From GCA-2688775 sp964524225 (lineage in GTDB: Archaea; Nanobdellota; Nanobdellia; Woesearchaeales; GW2011-AR4), in NCBI GenBank assembly GCA_964524225.1, contig CAZGEW010000005.1, positions 1-29,985 of the forward strand: a stretch of DNA of 29,985 nucleotides, in the 5' to 3' direction. Positions 16,512-24,026 of the stretch are shown piece after piece. The position numbers and the translations under genes are program-made. The first letter of the stretch is position 1. The number at the start of each line of letters is the position of its first letter. The notes below the pieces were generated by a model, which saw nothing but the letters and a program-made list of their open reading frames with translations, was not told where the DNA came from and searched no databases.

Positions 16512-17330
16512 TCACAGTTGATTTATCAACCCAATTTTCGAAACCAATAAACCAAAGCCTCCTGCGATAAATTCAAAACTTTTCAATACTAACATTCCAG
16601 TGTAATGAATGGGGTCTCTAAAGAATAGCCCCCAATTCTTGATATATGCTTTTCTGATTAATGTAAACTGGTTTTTGGATATATCTTTATTTTTTTTGAT
16701 ATAATACTCTAATTTAGTTCCGTAATAATATTTTTTTCTGACAAGTCTTCTCAAGATAATTCTGCCCTCATTGTGCTTTATTGTGGAAATTATTCTGCTC
16801 AATTCGGTAATTTTTCTTACCCTATTTGTTAAATCCCAGTCTTCTGCAGCAACCATCTTTTCATCCCAGCCGCCAGCTTGCCAAAACAAGTTCTTTTCAA
16901 AAAATCTTGCAGCCTCTATTAGATTGTCTCCAATGTAACATAGTTTTTCTAATGCCCTGCATTTTGCCCAGAATCCCTCGCCAACAGAAATCTCTGGAAT
17001 GATGATGGCCTTGACATTCTTTTTAACCAATTCGACACATTCTTTAATTAAATTTGGAGTCAAAACCATATCAGAATCTATAAAAAGCAGATATTTACCC
17101 TTTGCTTTTTGAGCTCCAAGATTTCTCTGGCTGCTCCTTTCAGGACCTTTGTTAAAAATCAATTTTGTGTATCTCTTTGCAATCTCTTTTGTGTCATCAG
17201 TTGAATTATTATCTACTACAATTAACTCTACATTCTTATAGGTTTGATTTCTAATTGATTTTAGACATTTGTCTAAAAATTCTGATGAGTTCTTTGTTGG
17301 TACAATTACCGATACTAGTTGATTTTTCAT
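16512..17330 (-). CDS. family 2 glycosyltransferase, paralogue of 17976-18812
   Basis: A 272-residue GT-A enzyme with VSVIVPTKNSS, LIVVDNNSTDDTKE, the donor-site block FNKGPERSSQRNLGAQ, LLFIDSDMV (DxD) and GGWDEKMVAAEDWDL (the ED catalytic region). The C-terminus is amphipathic and hydrophobic (about 238-268) and may attach to the membrane. Its first 80 residues are nearly the same as those of the next GT2 upstream, while the middle differs much more. This suggests tandem duplication with later divergence in the acceptor part, or conversion of the 5' part. It starts 16 bases after the deacetylase-like gene, and a perfect hairpin spans that junction. Confidence 0.88.
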   Translation of the reverse strand: MKNQLVSVIVPTKNSSEFLDKCLKSIRNQTYKNVELIVVDNNSTDDTKEIAKRYTKLIFNKGPERSSQRNLGAQKAKGKYLLFIDSDMVLTPNLIKECVELVKKNVKAIIIPEISVGEGFWAKCRALEKLCYIGDNLIEAARFFEKNLFWQAGGWDEKMVAAEDWDLTNRVRKITELSRIISTIKHNEGRIILRRLVRKKYYYGTKLEYYIKKNKDISKNQFTLIRKAYIKNWGLFFRDPIHYTGMLVLKSFEFIAGGFGLLVSKIGLINQL

Positions 17331-17339
17331 TTTTATTAG

Positions 17340-17370
17340 GAAAAAATCAAGCTTTCAGCTTGATTTTTTC
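17340..17370. repeat. 14-bp perfect palindrome at a gene junction
   Basis: The arms 17340-17353 (GAAAAAATCAAGCT) and 17357-17370 enclose the loop TTC. It encodes the last residues (KIKLKA) and the stop of the deacetylase-like gene. It is the sister copy of 3773-3804. It could tune expression between operon halves or be an inserted element that became the gene end. Confidence 0.7.
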
Positions 17371-17979
17371 AATGTCCGTAAATTTACAAATCTTACCTAT
17401 TTTATTTATCATGACCAAATGCGATTTAAAACTCTTAAAAGAGCAGTTATATAGGCCATTAGGCTTGTCTACTATTGTATGATAAGTTTCAATAATTACA
17501 TATTCATTATCCGTGTTTTCTTTGGCTAATAGCTTTTTATAGTATCTCTCAAGACTCAAAAAATTAGTGTATTTGCTTATTGAAATTGTCTTGAGCAAAA
17601 ATCTATTTGGATTTCGGCTAAAATCATTGATTGTATTTACTCCAATATCTGATGCTCTTGCAAAGCTGTAATTCTCACTAACTTGTTTTAGAAGGTCGCT
17701 AGTGATATAACCACCAGGATAAAGAAATGNNNNNNNNNNNNNNNNNNNNNNNNNNNNNNNNNNNNNNNNNNNNNNNNNNNNNNNNNNNNNNNNNNNNNNN
17801 NNNNNNNNNNNNNNNNNNNNNNNNNNNNNCAGTTCTTTTGAGGATATTTTTTTATTTTCAAAATCTTTATTAAGCAAACCAACAGGAAGTCCAATGACTA
17901 ATGGAATATCAATATTCTCTTCTAAAAGAGTTTTTAATGTTTCCTCTTCTGCATCGTCTATAGTAATTATGAATCTCAT
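17347..17979 (-). CDS. polysaccharide deacetylase-like protein, interrupted by a scaffold gap
   Basis: The N-terminus MRFIITIDDAEEETLKTLL matches the start of the NodB deacetylase domain (metal-binding TFDDG-type motif, here TIDDA). After the gap, FLYPGGYITSDLLKQV resembles the later R-x-P-x-G motif. The His motif that completes the metal site would lie in the missing part. The distance between the two motifs suits a gap of roughly the drawn size, but the true length is unknown and the frame is not guaranteed. The start at 17979 overlaps the upstream GT2 stop (ATGA). It probably removes acyl groups from a sugar of the glycan. The last Gly of TFDDG is Ala here, so activity is uncertain. Confidence 0.6.
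   Translation of the reverse strand: MRFIITIDDAEEETLKTLLEENIDIPLVIGLPVGLLNKDFENKKISSKELXXXXXXXXXXXXXXXXXXXXXXXXXXXXXXXXXXFLYPGGYITSDLLKQVSENYSFARASDIGVNTINDFSRNPNRFLLKTISISKYTNFLSLERYYKKLLAKENTDNEYVIIETYHTIVDKPNGLYNCSFKSFKSHLVMINKIGKICKFTDIEKIKLKA
17730..17829. other. assembly gap of 100 N
   Basis: Exactly 100 N, a conventional placeholder, inside the deacetylase-like gene and between two similar GT2 genes. The real gap size is unknown. Confidence 0.99.
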
Positions 17980-18812
17980 TTTGCTATTCTTCTCACTTTT
18001 ATTGCCAAATGCCCAATTCCCGCAGATACATATCTTGTAACCTGATAAACAAAAAATCCTAATGTAAGCATAGGATGTGGAAAAAATTTTTTCCAATGTT
18101 TTATATAGGATCTTCTTATAGGGCTTAACTGCTTAAAGGCTTTGCTAGGATTTTCTTTGATAAAATCGCCAATGCTTTTCCCGTAATAATAATGCTTTTT
18201 AGCTATCTCCCCCAATGATTTTGGCTCGCCAATATGGGTTTCTTGAGGCTCTATTCTTCCTATCTTAAATCCTTTTTTTAAGAATCTATTATGGAAATCA
18301 TAGTCTTCTCCTGCGATAAAATTCTCATTAAATCCACCTAAAGCTTTAAACACAGCTCTCGGGAAAAATCTTACAGCAACATTTAAATCGTCATCTCTAT
18401 AACAATCCCTTTCTATCTTTCTGATTTTGGACCAAAAGCTTATGCTTGGGTCAGATGTATTGTGGATTAGAACACCATCAAACCCTTCCTTACATTTCTT
18501 AACTGCCTCTTCTATTACGTTCAAATCCAAAACAAAATCTGAATCAATCCTGTAAAGGTATTTGCCCTTTGCTTTTTTAGCTCCAAAATTAAACTGTGCG
18601 CTTCTTTCAGGACCTTTATTAAAAATCAATTTTGTGTATCTCTTTGCAATCTCTTTTGCGTTGTCAGTTGAGTTATTGTCTACAATAATTAGCTCTATAT
18701 TCTTGTAAGTCTGATTTTTTACAGATTTGAGGCACCTATCTAAAAATTGCGATGAATTTTTAGTAGGTACTATGACTGAAACTAATGGTTGATTTTTATT
18801 TACTGTTTTCAT
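17976..18812 (-). CDS. family 2 glycosyltransferase
   Basis: The 278-residue GT-A enzyme has LVSVIVPTKNSSQFLD, LIIVDNNSTDNAKE, FNKGPERSAQFNFGAK, YRIDSDFV (DxD) and FNENFIAGEDYDFHNRF (catalytic ED). A later HYYYG and a hydrophobic C-terminal stretch are shared with its paralogue at 16512-17330. The 5' parts of the two genes are nearly identical at DNA level too, around the FNKGPERS codons. It starts with an ATGA-type overlap with the GT4 gene and ends with one into the deacetylase-like gene, so it belongs to the operon. The sugar is unknown. Confidence 0.9.
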   Translation of the reverse strand: MKTVNKNQPLVSVIVPTKNSSQFLDRCLKSVKNQTYKNIELIIVDNNSTDNAKEIAKRYTKLIFNKGPERSAQFNFGAKKAKGKYLYRIDSDFVLDLNVIEEAVKKCKEGFDGVLIHNTSDPSISFWSKIRKIERDCYRDDDLNVAVRFFPRAVFKALGGFNENFIAGEDYDFHNRFLKKGFKIGRIEPQETHIGEPKSLGEIAKKHYYYGKSIGDFIKENPSKAFKQLSPIRRSYIKHWKKFFPHPMLTLGFFVYQVTRYVSAGIGHLAIKVRRIAK

Positions 18813-19894
18813 TTTGTTAATACCTTCAAACTTTCCTTTGCACTTTTATCCCAGCTAAACTTTCTGCTGTATTCTAGTGCATTTTGTGATAATTTGCTTT
18901 TTAAATTGGTATTATGTAAAAATTCAATAGCAATTTCTGCAAGGTATTTTGGATTTGAATCTGCTACAATCAATCCTGTTTCCTTATTTTTAACAGCATC
19001 CTTTACACCATCAACATTATATACAATTGCAGGTGTTCCCATAGAATTAGCTTCTAGAACAATTAAACCCCAACCTTCTTTGACAGAGGTAACTACAATA
19101 GTTTCTGCCTTGCTCATTAAATTGTTTCTTTCATCAAAATTGATATAGCCAAAGAATCTTACATTATTGCTTAATTGATATTTCTCTAATATTTTGTACA
19201 GATATTCTTTATAATGAGGATCACCATTCCCTACAATCCATAATTTTATATCTGGAATTTTTACTTTCACTAATTTTAGTGCTTTAATAATATGATGAAC
19301 TCTTTTGGATTTCTTTAATCTTCCGACATAAATCATAGTATTTTTTTCTTTTTTAGGGATTTTACTTAATGGCTTGAAATCAATTCCCTCAGGGATTATT
19401 GAAATATCTCTAAACCCATATTTTTCAACATCCTTTTTTGTAGATGGAGAAACAACCATTGAAGGATACTTTTTGTATAATTGCAAATATAAAGGTTCAG
19501 CTAAATATCCAACTAATGAAAAAGGAAAAACTGTCTCGTAAAACCATATTTCCCTACAGAGTTGATGGATTAAGCTCATTTTTTTCTCTTTAACATAAAA
19601 AGGAGTAAAAAATGGGATTGTATTGATTTCATCTATAACTAAGTCAATTTTGCCCTTAAAATACTTCTTGTATAATTTGTAAGCATTCCAATAAACAGTA
19701 AATTTATTACCGCTTCTATAAATTGTGCACCCATCAATCTTCTCAATATACTTACAGCCAGGAAATGCAGATGTAATTAGATAACATTCATGCCCTGCTT
19801 TGGCCCATCTTTTCATATGCTCATGGGTAAAGACTTCTGCTCCACCATGTGCAGGATTTCTAATGTCCCTCCAATTCATAACTAGAATTCTCAT
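18809..19894 (-). CDS. family 4 glycosyltransferase (GT-B)
   Basis: A 361-residue GT-B enzyme. The start MRILVMNWRDIRNPAHGGAE carries the Gly-Gly-Ala-Glu motif of the GT4 acceptor domain. The C-terminal donor domain has MIYVGRLKKSKRVHHIIKAL, WIVGNGDP, and SVKEGWGLIVLEANSMGTPAIVYNVDGVKDAVKN with the E-x7-E pair. The frame extends to 19915, but I choose 19894 because MRILVMNW is the usual first strand and it sits one base after the previous stop. It is likely a mannosyl- or glucosyltransferase acting on lipid-linked glycan in the cytoplasm. Confidence 0.92.
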   Translation of the reverse strand: MRILVMNWRDIRNPAHGGAEVFTHEHMKRWAKAGHECYLITSAFPGCKYIEKIDGCTIYRSGNKFTVYWNAYKLYKKYFKGKIDLVIDEINTIPFFTPFYVKEKKMSLIHQLCREIWFYETVFPFSLVGYLAEPLYLQLYKKYPSMVVSPSTKKDVEKYGFRDISIIPEGIDFKPLSKIPKKEKNTMIYVGRLKKSKRVHHIIKALKLVKVKIPDIKLWIVGNGDPHYKEYLYKILEKYQLSNNVRFFGYINFDERNNLMSKAETIVVTSVKEGWGLIVLEANSMGTPAIVYNVDGVKDAVKNKETGLIVADSNPKYLAEIAIEFLHNTNLKSKLSQNALEYSRKFSWDKSAKESLKVLTK

Positions 19895-19895
19895 T

Positions 19896-20684
19896 TTACC
19901 AATTAACAGACACATCCATTTTTTGGATTTTTTTTATCTTTGAAATATTCCTTCCATTGTCATAATATCTCATAATATACTTCCTGTATGCAATGCTTAA
20001 TGTATCTTGAAGTATTGGCCATACAGAGCTAAAACCTATACTTGATTTGTTGAAATTATACCTTACCTCAATTGGCGCTTCTTTTATTCTAAAGCCTAAC
20101 ATTTGCGCGACAACTAATAGCTCTAAATCAAAAGCGTATCTTTTTATAACAACCTTAGGAAGCACATACTCAGCGCATCTATGGCAAATTAATTTCATTC
20201 CTGATTGGGTGTCACCTACCCTTAATCCAAATACAAGATTAACAAATAGATGGTAAAGTTTGCTTAGTACTCTTCTTTTAAACGGATAATTTACTATAGA
20301 ATCCGGATGGCTTTTACTTCCAATAACAATATCTACATTATGCTCATACATATAACTAACAAACCTTAGCAATTGCCTAGGGTGAATTTCCAAGTCAGAG
20401 TCAATAAAGGTAACTAAGTCGCCAGTAGCGAACTGAAAGCCGTATTTGAGCGCATAACCCTTTCCGTGATTTGATATATAAGAGATTATCTTAATCTTAT
20501 TTGAATTTACAAGCCTAGCCTCTTTTAATGTGTTATCAGTTGAGCCGTCATCAACTAATATAACCTCATAGTCTATATTGAATTTTTTTAACTCATTCAT
20601 TGTTTTTACTGTCTCATGCAGATTCCTGTAGATTTCCCTGCCCTCATTATGGCATGGCATTATAAGAGAGATTTTATGTATCAT
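19896..20684 (-). CDS. polyprenyl/dolichyl-phosphate hexose synthase-like GT2
   Basis: The 262-residue protein has ISLIMPCHNEGREI, VILVDDGSTDNT, NHGKGYALKYGFQFATGDLV, FIDSDLEI (D95-D97) and IVIGSKSHPDSIVNYP, then YHLFVNLVFGLRVGDTQSGMKLI. This pattern is typical of dolichyl-phosphate glucose/mannose synthases (ALG5/DPM1 group). It would charge a polyprenyl phosphate with hexose, making the donor that GT-C enzymes such as the giant membrane proteins here use outside the cell. A Shine-Dalgarno-like GGTGAGG precedes the ATG, and the gene overlaps the flippase by 11 bases. Confidence 0.9.
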   Translation of the reverse strand: MIHKISLIMPCHNEGREIYRNLHETVKTMNELKKFNIDYEVILVDDGSTDNTLKEARLVNSNKIKIISYISNHGKGYALKYGFQFATGDLVTFIDSDLEIHPRQLLRFVSYMYEHNVDIVIGSKSHPDSIVNYPFKRRVLSKLYHLFVNLVFGLRVGDTQSGMKLICHRCAEYVLPKVVIKRYAFDLELLVVAQMLGFRIKEAPIEVRYNFNKSSIGFSSVWPILQDTLSIAYRKYIMRYYDNGRNISKIKKIQKMDVSVNW

Positions 20685-21957
20685 GATTCCTCACCAAATA
20701 TTTTTTTATAGCATAGTCTTTGCTTAGTAAATACTTTTTAGTATATACCAGCATTGATAAAAATAAAACGATGTTAGTCATCAAAAGTGTCATTACAACC
20801 TCACTTATTGTAGATGCGACATAGTTGATTGAAAAAACCTCTGCAATTAGTGCCAAAATCGCAAAACCCAGCATTCCAAGTCTTTTGAGAGCAAGGTTGT
20901 AAGTTATCATTACTAATGTTGCTGAGAATAAGGCAATGCTTACTCCAAACAAACCAAGTATCTCAACTGCATTAAGGTAATTTACCCCAAATAAGGTTTT
21001 AACTACAAATATTGGGGCAATCAAGTAGAGTAAGGCAATTCCAAACCCTATTAAGGCAACATAAAATAAGGTATGTCTTAAGATTGATGTTCCATTGTGT
21101 GGAGAGACTTTTGGCAGCATAACTGTTATTAGTGGAGTTGAGGCAAACCAGATTATTTTTGCCAGAGTTGAAGCAGCAACATAAATACCTGCGTCAAAAT
21201 CGTTAAATCTATGCTTTACCAAGATAATGTCTATATTAATAATTAAGGTAGTAACTATTACAACTGCCATTGCAGGAAATGCATACTTAAACACTTGGGT
21301 ATGATTTATTTTCTTTACTGAAAATTTAAGTATATGTCGCAATGGTAATAATACTAATATTAGCGGCGATAAAAGTCCAAATAACAATCCAATCAATGCA
21401 CCATTAACCCCAAATCCATAATAAACAAGAATTATACCTGCACTAAGCTTTATTAATGCGTCTATAAAGTATATTGTGCCTGCCCAAACAAACAATTGCA
21501 TTCCATTTAACATACCCCAAATAATTGGGGATAGGAATTCTATTAGCAAAATTGTTGCAAGCATATATATTGTTGATACATTTGGCAAATTGAGATAGTC
21601 TGCTATAGAGTCCTTGAATATAACCACAAATGAGCTGACTAAAATGCCTATTAAAAATAGTCTGCCGAGCGCAAAATAGAAAAGCGCCTTTATCTCACCA
21701 AATTTGTTTCTTGATTTATATTCTGAAACTAATTTAGAAGTTATGGTGCTAACGCTTCCTAAAGAAAACATTCCTATATAGGCAATTGAAAACAGGGCTC
21801 CTAAAACGCCGTATTGCTCTGGTCCAAGCACTCTACCCATATAAAGCTGGTACAGATAGTTTATGAAGCCAGTCATCAAAGAGGCTATAAGTATTATCAA
21901 TCCGTGCTTCAATAGCTTATCGTTTTTATTGAGGTGACCATTTATCCTTTTTATCAT
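20674..21957 (-). CDS. polysaccharide flippase (Wzx/MATE-type, MOP superfamily)
   Basis: The 427-residue protein has about 12 membrane helices and the family start GLIILIASLMTGFINYLYQLYMGRVLGPEQYGVLGALFS (19-57). It should move a lipid-linked oligosaccharide across the membrane. The length is near that of Wzx/RfbX proteins. It overlaps the RHH gene upstream (ATGA) and the hexose-phosphate synthase downstream. Sitting early in the operon, it supports reading the whole cluster as glycan assembly and export. Confidence 0.92.
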   Translation of the reverse strand: MIKRINGHLNKNDKLLKHGLIILIASLMTGFINYLYQLYMGRVLGPEQYGVLGALFSIAYIGMFSLGSVSTITSKLVSEYKSRNKFGEIKALFYFALGRLFLIGILVSSFVVIFKDSIADYLNLPNVSTIYMLATILLIEFLSPIIWGMLNGMQLFVWAGTIYFIDALIKLSAGIILVYYGFGVNGALIGLLFGLLSPLILVLLPLRHILKFSVKKINHTQVFKYAFPAMAVVIVTTLIINIDIILVKHRFNDFDAGIYVAASTLAKIIWFASTPLITVMLPKVSPHNGTSILRHTLFYVALIGFGIALLYLIAPIFVVKTLFGVNYLNAVEILGLFGVSIALFSATLVMITYNLALKRLGMLGFAILALIAEVFSINYVASTISEVVMTLLMTNIVLFLSMLVYTKKYLLSKDYAIKKYLVRNHDT

Positions 21958-22223
21958 CTTACAACACTCCTTCTCAGTTTTTTAATTTCTGAAGAATAAA
22001 TCTCGTCTATCTTTTCTTTCAAGTCAGGATTCTGCTCAAGAATGTCCTTTAATTTTGAATAGAATTCATCTACCTCACTAGCAGAACTAGATTTGTAGCT
22101 ACTAAGCTCGTTGTATATTGCCTTTTGGACAAAAAATTTTATTGAAGGATAGTGATATTTGTTCTTTTTGATTGCCCTTTTTATCTCTTCGTACAGTTCT
22201 TTGTTTATATCTACATTTACCAT
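21954..22223 (-). CDS. ribbon-helix-helix-like regulator, first gene of the glycan operon
   Basis: The first 45 of 89 residues read as a ribbon-helix-helix domain: a short strand (MVNVDINKELYEEI), a helix, a turn with YPSIKFFV, and a second helix. The remainder is an acidic and basic coiled segment that may mediate oligomer contacts. There is no second functional domain. A TATA box (22247-22254) lies about 27 bases before the ATG. Two ACCAC boxes (22226-22230, 22241-22245) and the 8-bp palindrome CAAATTTG (22231-22238) lie between TATA and start, which would suit autoregulation. It is co-translated with the flippase. The RHH assignment is moderately sure and the target is inferred. Confidence 0.65.
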   Translation of the reverse strand: MVNVDINKELYEEIKRAIKKNKYHYPSIKFFVQKAIYNELSSYKSSSASEVDEFYSKLKDILEQNPDLKEKIDEIYSSEIKKLRRSVVR

Positions 22224-22246
22224 TTACCACCAAATTTGTCACCACT

Positions 22247-22254
22247 TTTATAAA
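22247..22254 (-). promoter_or_regulatory. TATA box of the 12-gene glycan operon
   Basis: TTTATAAA about 27 bases before the ATG of the RHH gene. No later gene of the block has space for a comparable promoter, so this probably drives the whole 12-kb unit. Confidence 0.6.
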
Positions 22255-22375
22255 ATTAAATATTGTTACTATTTATAAAAAATAACAAAAAACATATTTT
22301 TTATGTGCGGAAAACATATGGAGTATATAAATTTTACGGATAAATCATAGATAGAGGCAGAAGCAAAACCGAAGG

Positions 22376-22383
22376 ATTTAAAA
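22376..22383 (+). promoter_or_regulatory. likely TATA box for the surface protein
   Basis: ATTTAAAA predicts a transcript start near 22405 and a leader of about 58 bases, longer than for other genes here. The leader holds a run of five G (22429-22433). A second TATA-like TATATAAA at 22324-22331 could give a longer leader. The 239-base divergent gap (22224-22462) otherwise shows no gene. Confidence 0.45.
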
Positions 22384-22462
22384 ATAGGAGTTACTTTCTT
22401 TCACTACCTTTAAGTCATTAAATATTTTGGGGGATTTATTAGTACTCATTATATAGTAAAAA

Positions 22463-24019
22463 ATGAATAAATCAGCGAGAAAGAAGAATGTTTTTAGTGT
22501 ATTCTTAACAGTTCTAGTTATTGGGCTTTATCTAATTCCAAATTTGGCAAGCGCTGTGACAGTTTTGATAACTACAAATAAACCAAGTTACGAAAACTCA
22601 GATGTTGTTCAATTTGACGTAGGAGTAGACATTGAGGATGGCGAGAGAATACCTATTCAAAATTTAACATTAAGGATAAATGATACATTTAAGACATGCA
22701 CTTTTGAGCCTGATGGGACGTTTTTGACAGATTGCTCAAACCTAAGGATAGTCTCAAAAGATATATTCGGAAGCGGCTTTGGTTATGGGCAGAATTATGG
22801 ATATGGATATGGCTATGGGTACGGTTTTAGAACAGTTAATACATCGTTTGGTTATGGTTATGGGCTTGGCTTTGGATATGGCTATGGTTATGGATTAGAG
22901 TTTCCAAGCGAATTAAGCTATACAATTGAATGGAGAATAGGCAATGATATGGTACCAAATGGTGAGTATGAAGCCAATTTGGAGGCATTAGCAAAAAGTA
23001 ACACAGCAGAGTTTATTTACAGGAATCAAGTCACTTCTTTCTTTGATGTGTTTGGCGACAATTTCTTTGGGAATATAAATGATGTAACCACAAATATTCC
23101 TGGGCTTAGATTGGAGATAAATAATTCTAATGACACAATACGTCAATTTGAGGGTATACAGTCTGTTAACTTTAGCAATGGAAATGGCGAAAGTGTTGTT
23201 GAGTTTTTTTGGGACTTTAGTGACGATGATGTAGCACTCAATCTAGATGATGTTGTAATCAATCAAAGCTTTACAAATGGCTCAAACAAAATAATAATAA
23301 GTGGAATTAATTTAACAGATGGCTTGACAAAAACAGTTTACCTTAACCAAACAAATGAAAGTTTGAACTCTGTTTGTGTATATGACCATGAAATAGCTTC
23401 TGTACAAGCTATGTCTGGAGATTGTAGTTTTGCAAATGAAACAAAGGTTGAATGTAATGGCATAGCGCAAAATGGTTTCACCTGCACGGATTTAGGAACC
23501 AAATTAAAAGTAGAGGGGTTGGAGCATTCAGGATTATACCAGATATCCTACACTATACCAGCACCACCTTCTGTAAGCACAACCGGAGGCGGCGGAGGTG
23601 GCGGTGGAGGAACTTCTGCATTTTTGGGAGGCGGCGGAGGTCCATTATTTAGTTGGACATGTGGCGAGTGGTCAGAGTGCAGCCAAGATGGTTTACAGAT
23701 AAGAACATGTACATTAACAGCAGGCACAGGCGGATTTGCCACAAAACCAGATGAGACAAGAGAATGTACTTATACTCCAGCTTATACTCCAGCTGCTGAG
23801 GAAGAAGAGCAGGAAGAGGAAACAACTCCTGCACTAAGTCCAACACCATCTGAGGAAGAAGGTGAACCAACTGAGCCAGTGTCAACTGGATTAGGAGGCA
23901 TTACAGGAGCTGTAATAAGAGGTTTAACAAAGCCAAGTACTATTGCTGCAATTATTGTTTTAATAATAGTAAGTCTAGCTCTCTATGCTGGGTATAGTTA
24001 TCTCTACAAGAAAAAATAA
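22463..24019 (+). CDS. secreted, membrane-anchored surface glycoprotein candidate
   Basis: A 518-residue protein. It has a signal peptide (basic start, hydrophobic 11-25, likely cut after LASA at 31) and an Ig-like beta-sandwich into which Gly-Tyr-Gly repeats (about 105-145) are inserted. A second beta-rich region follows (145-365), then a poly-Gly linker (375-393). A thrombospondin type 1-like module has W-T-C-x-x-W-S-x-C at 398-406 and further Cys at 416 and 435. The acidic Pro/Glu segment (442-472), the ITGAVI motif (480-485) and a membrane helix (493-513) ending in KKK complete it. About 12 N-x-S/T sequons make it a likely target of N-glycosylation. It is divergent from the glycan operon. 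Confidence 0.82.
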   Translation: MNKSARKKNVFSVFLTVLVIGLYLIPNLASAVTVLITTNKPSYENSDVVQFDVGVDIEDGERIPIQNLTLRINDTFKTCTFEPDGTFLTDCSNLRIVSKDIFGSGFGYGQNYGYGYGYGYGFRTVNTSFGYGYGLGFGYGYGYGLEFPSELSYTIEWRIGNDMVPNGEYEANLEALAKSNTAEFIYRNQVTSFFDVFGDNFFGNINDVTTNIPGLRLEINNSNDTIRQFEGIQSVNFSNGNGESVVEFFWDFSDDDVALNLDDVVINQSFTNGSNKIIISGINLTDGLTKTVYLNQTNESLNSVCVYDHEIASVQAMSGDCSFANETKVECNGIAQNGFTCTDLGTKLKVEGLEHSGLYQISYTIPAPPSVSTTGGGGGGGGGTSAFLGGGGGPLFSWTCGEWSECSQDGLQIRTCTLTAGTGGFATKPDETRECTYTPAYTPAAEEEEQEEETTPALSPTPSEEEGEPTEPVSTGLGGITGAVIRGLTKPSTIAAIIVLIIVSLALYAGYSYLYKKK

Positions 24020-24026
24020 ATTATAT

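Noticed and set aside
22318..22350. Ten-codon ORF after the first TATA-like box in the divergent gap
   Set aside because: It is very short, overlaps the TATA-like sequence itself and has no ribosome site.
23548..23885. Minus-strand open frames opposite the surface protein
   Set aside because: They are Pro-rich and Leu-rich shadows of the poly-Gly and acidic segments, with no promoter or start signal. Other opposite-strand frames inside long genes were dismissed for the same reason.
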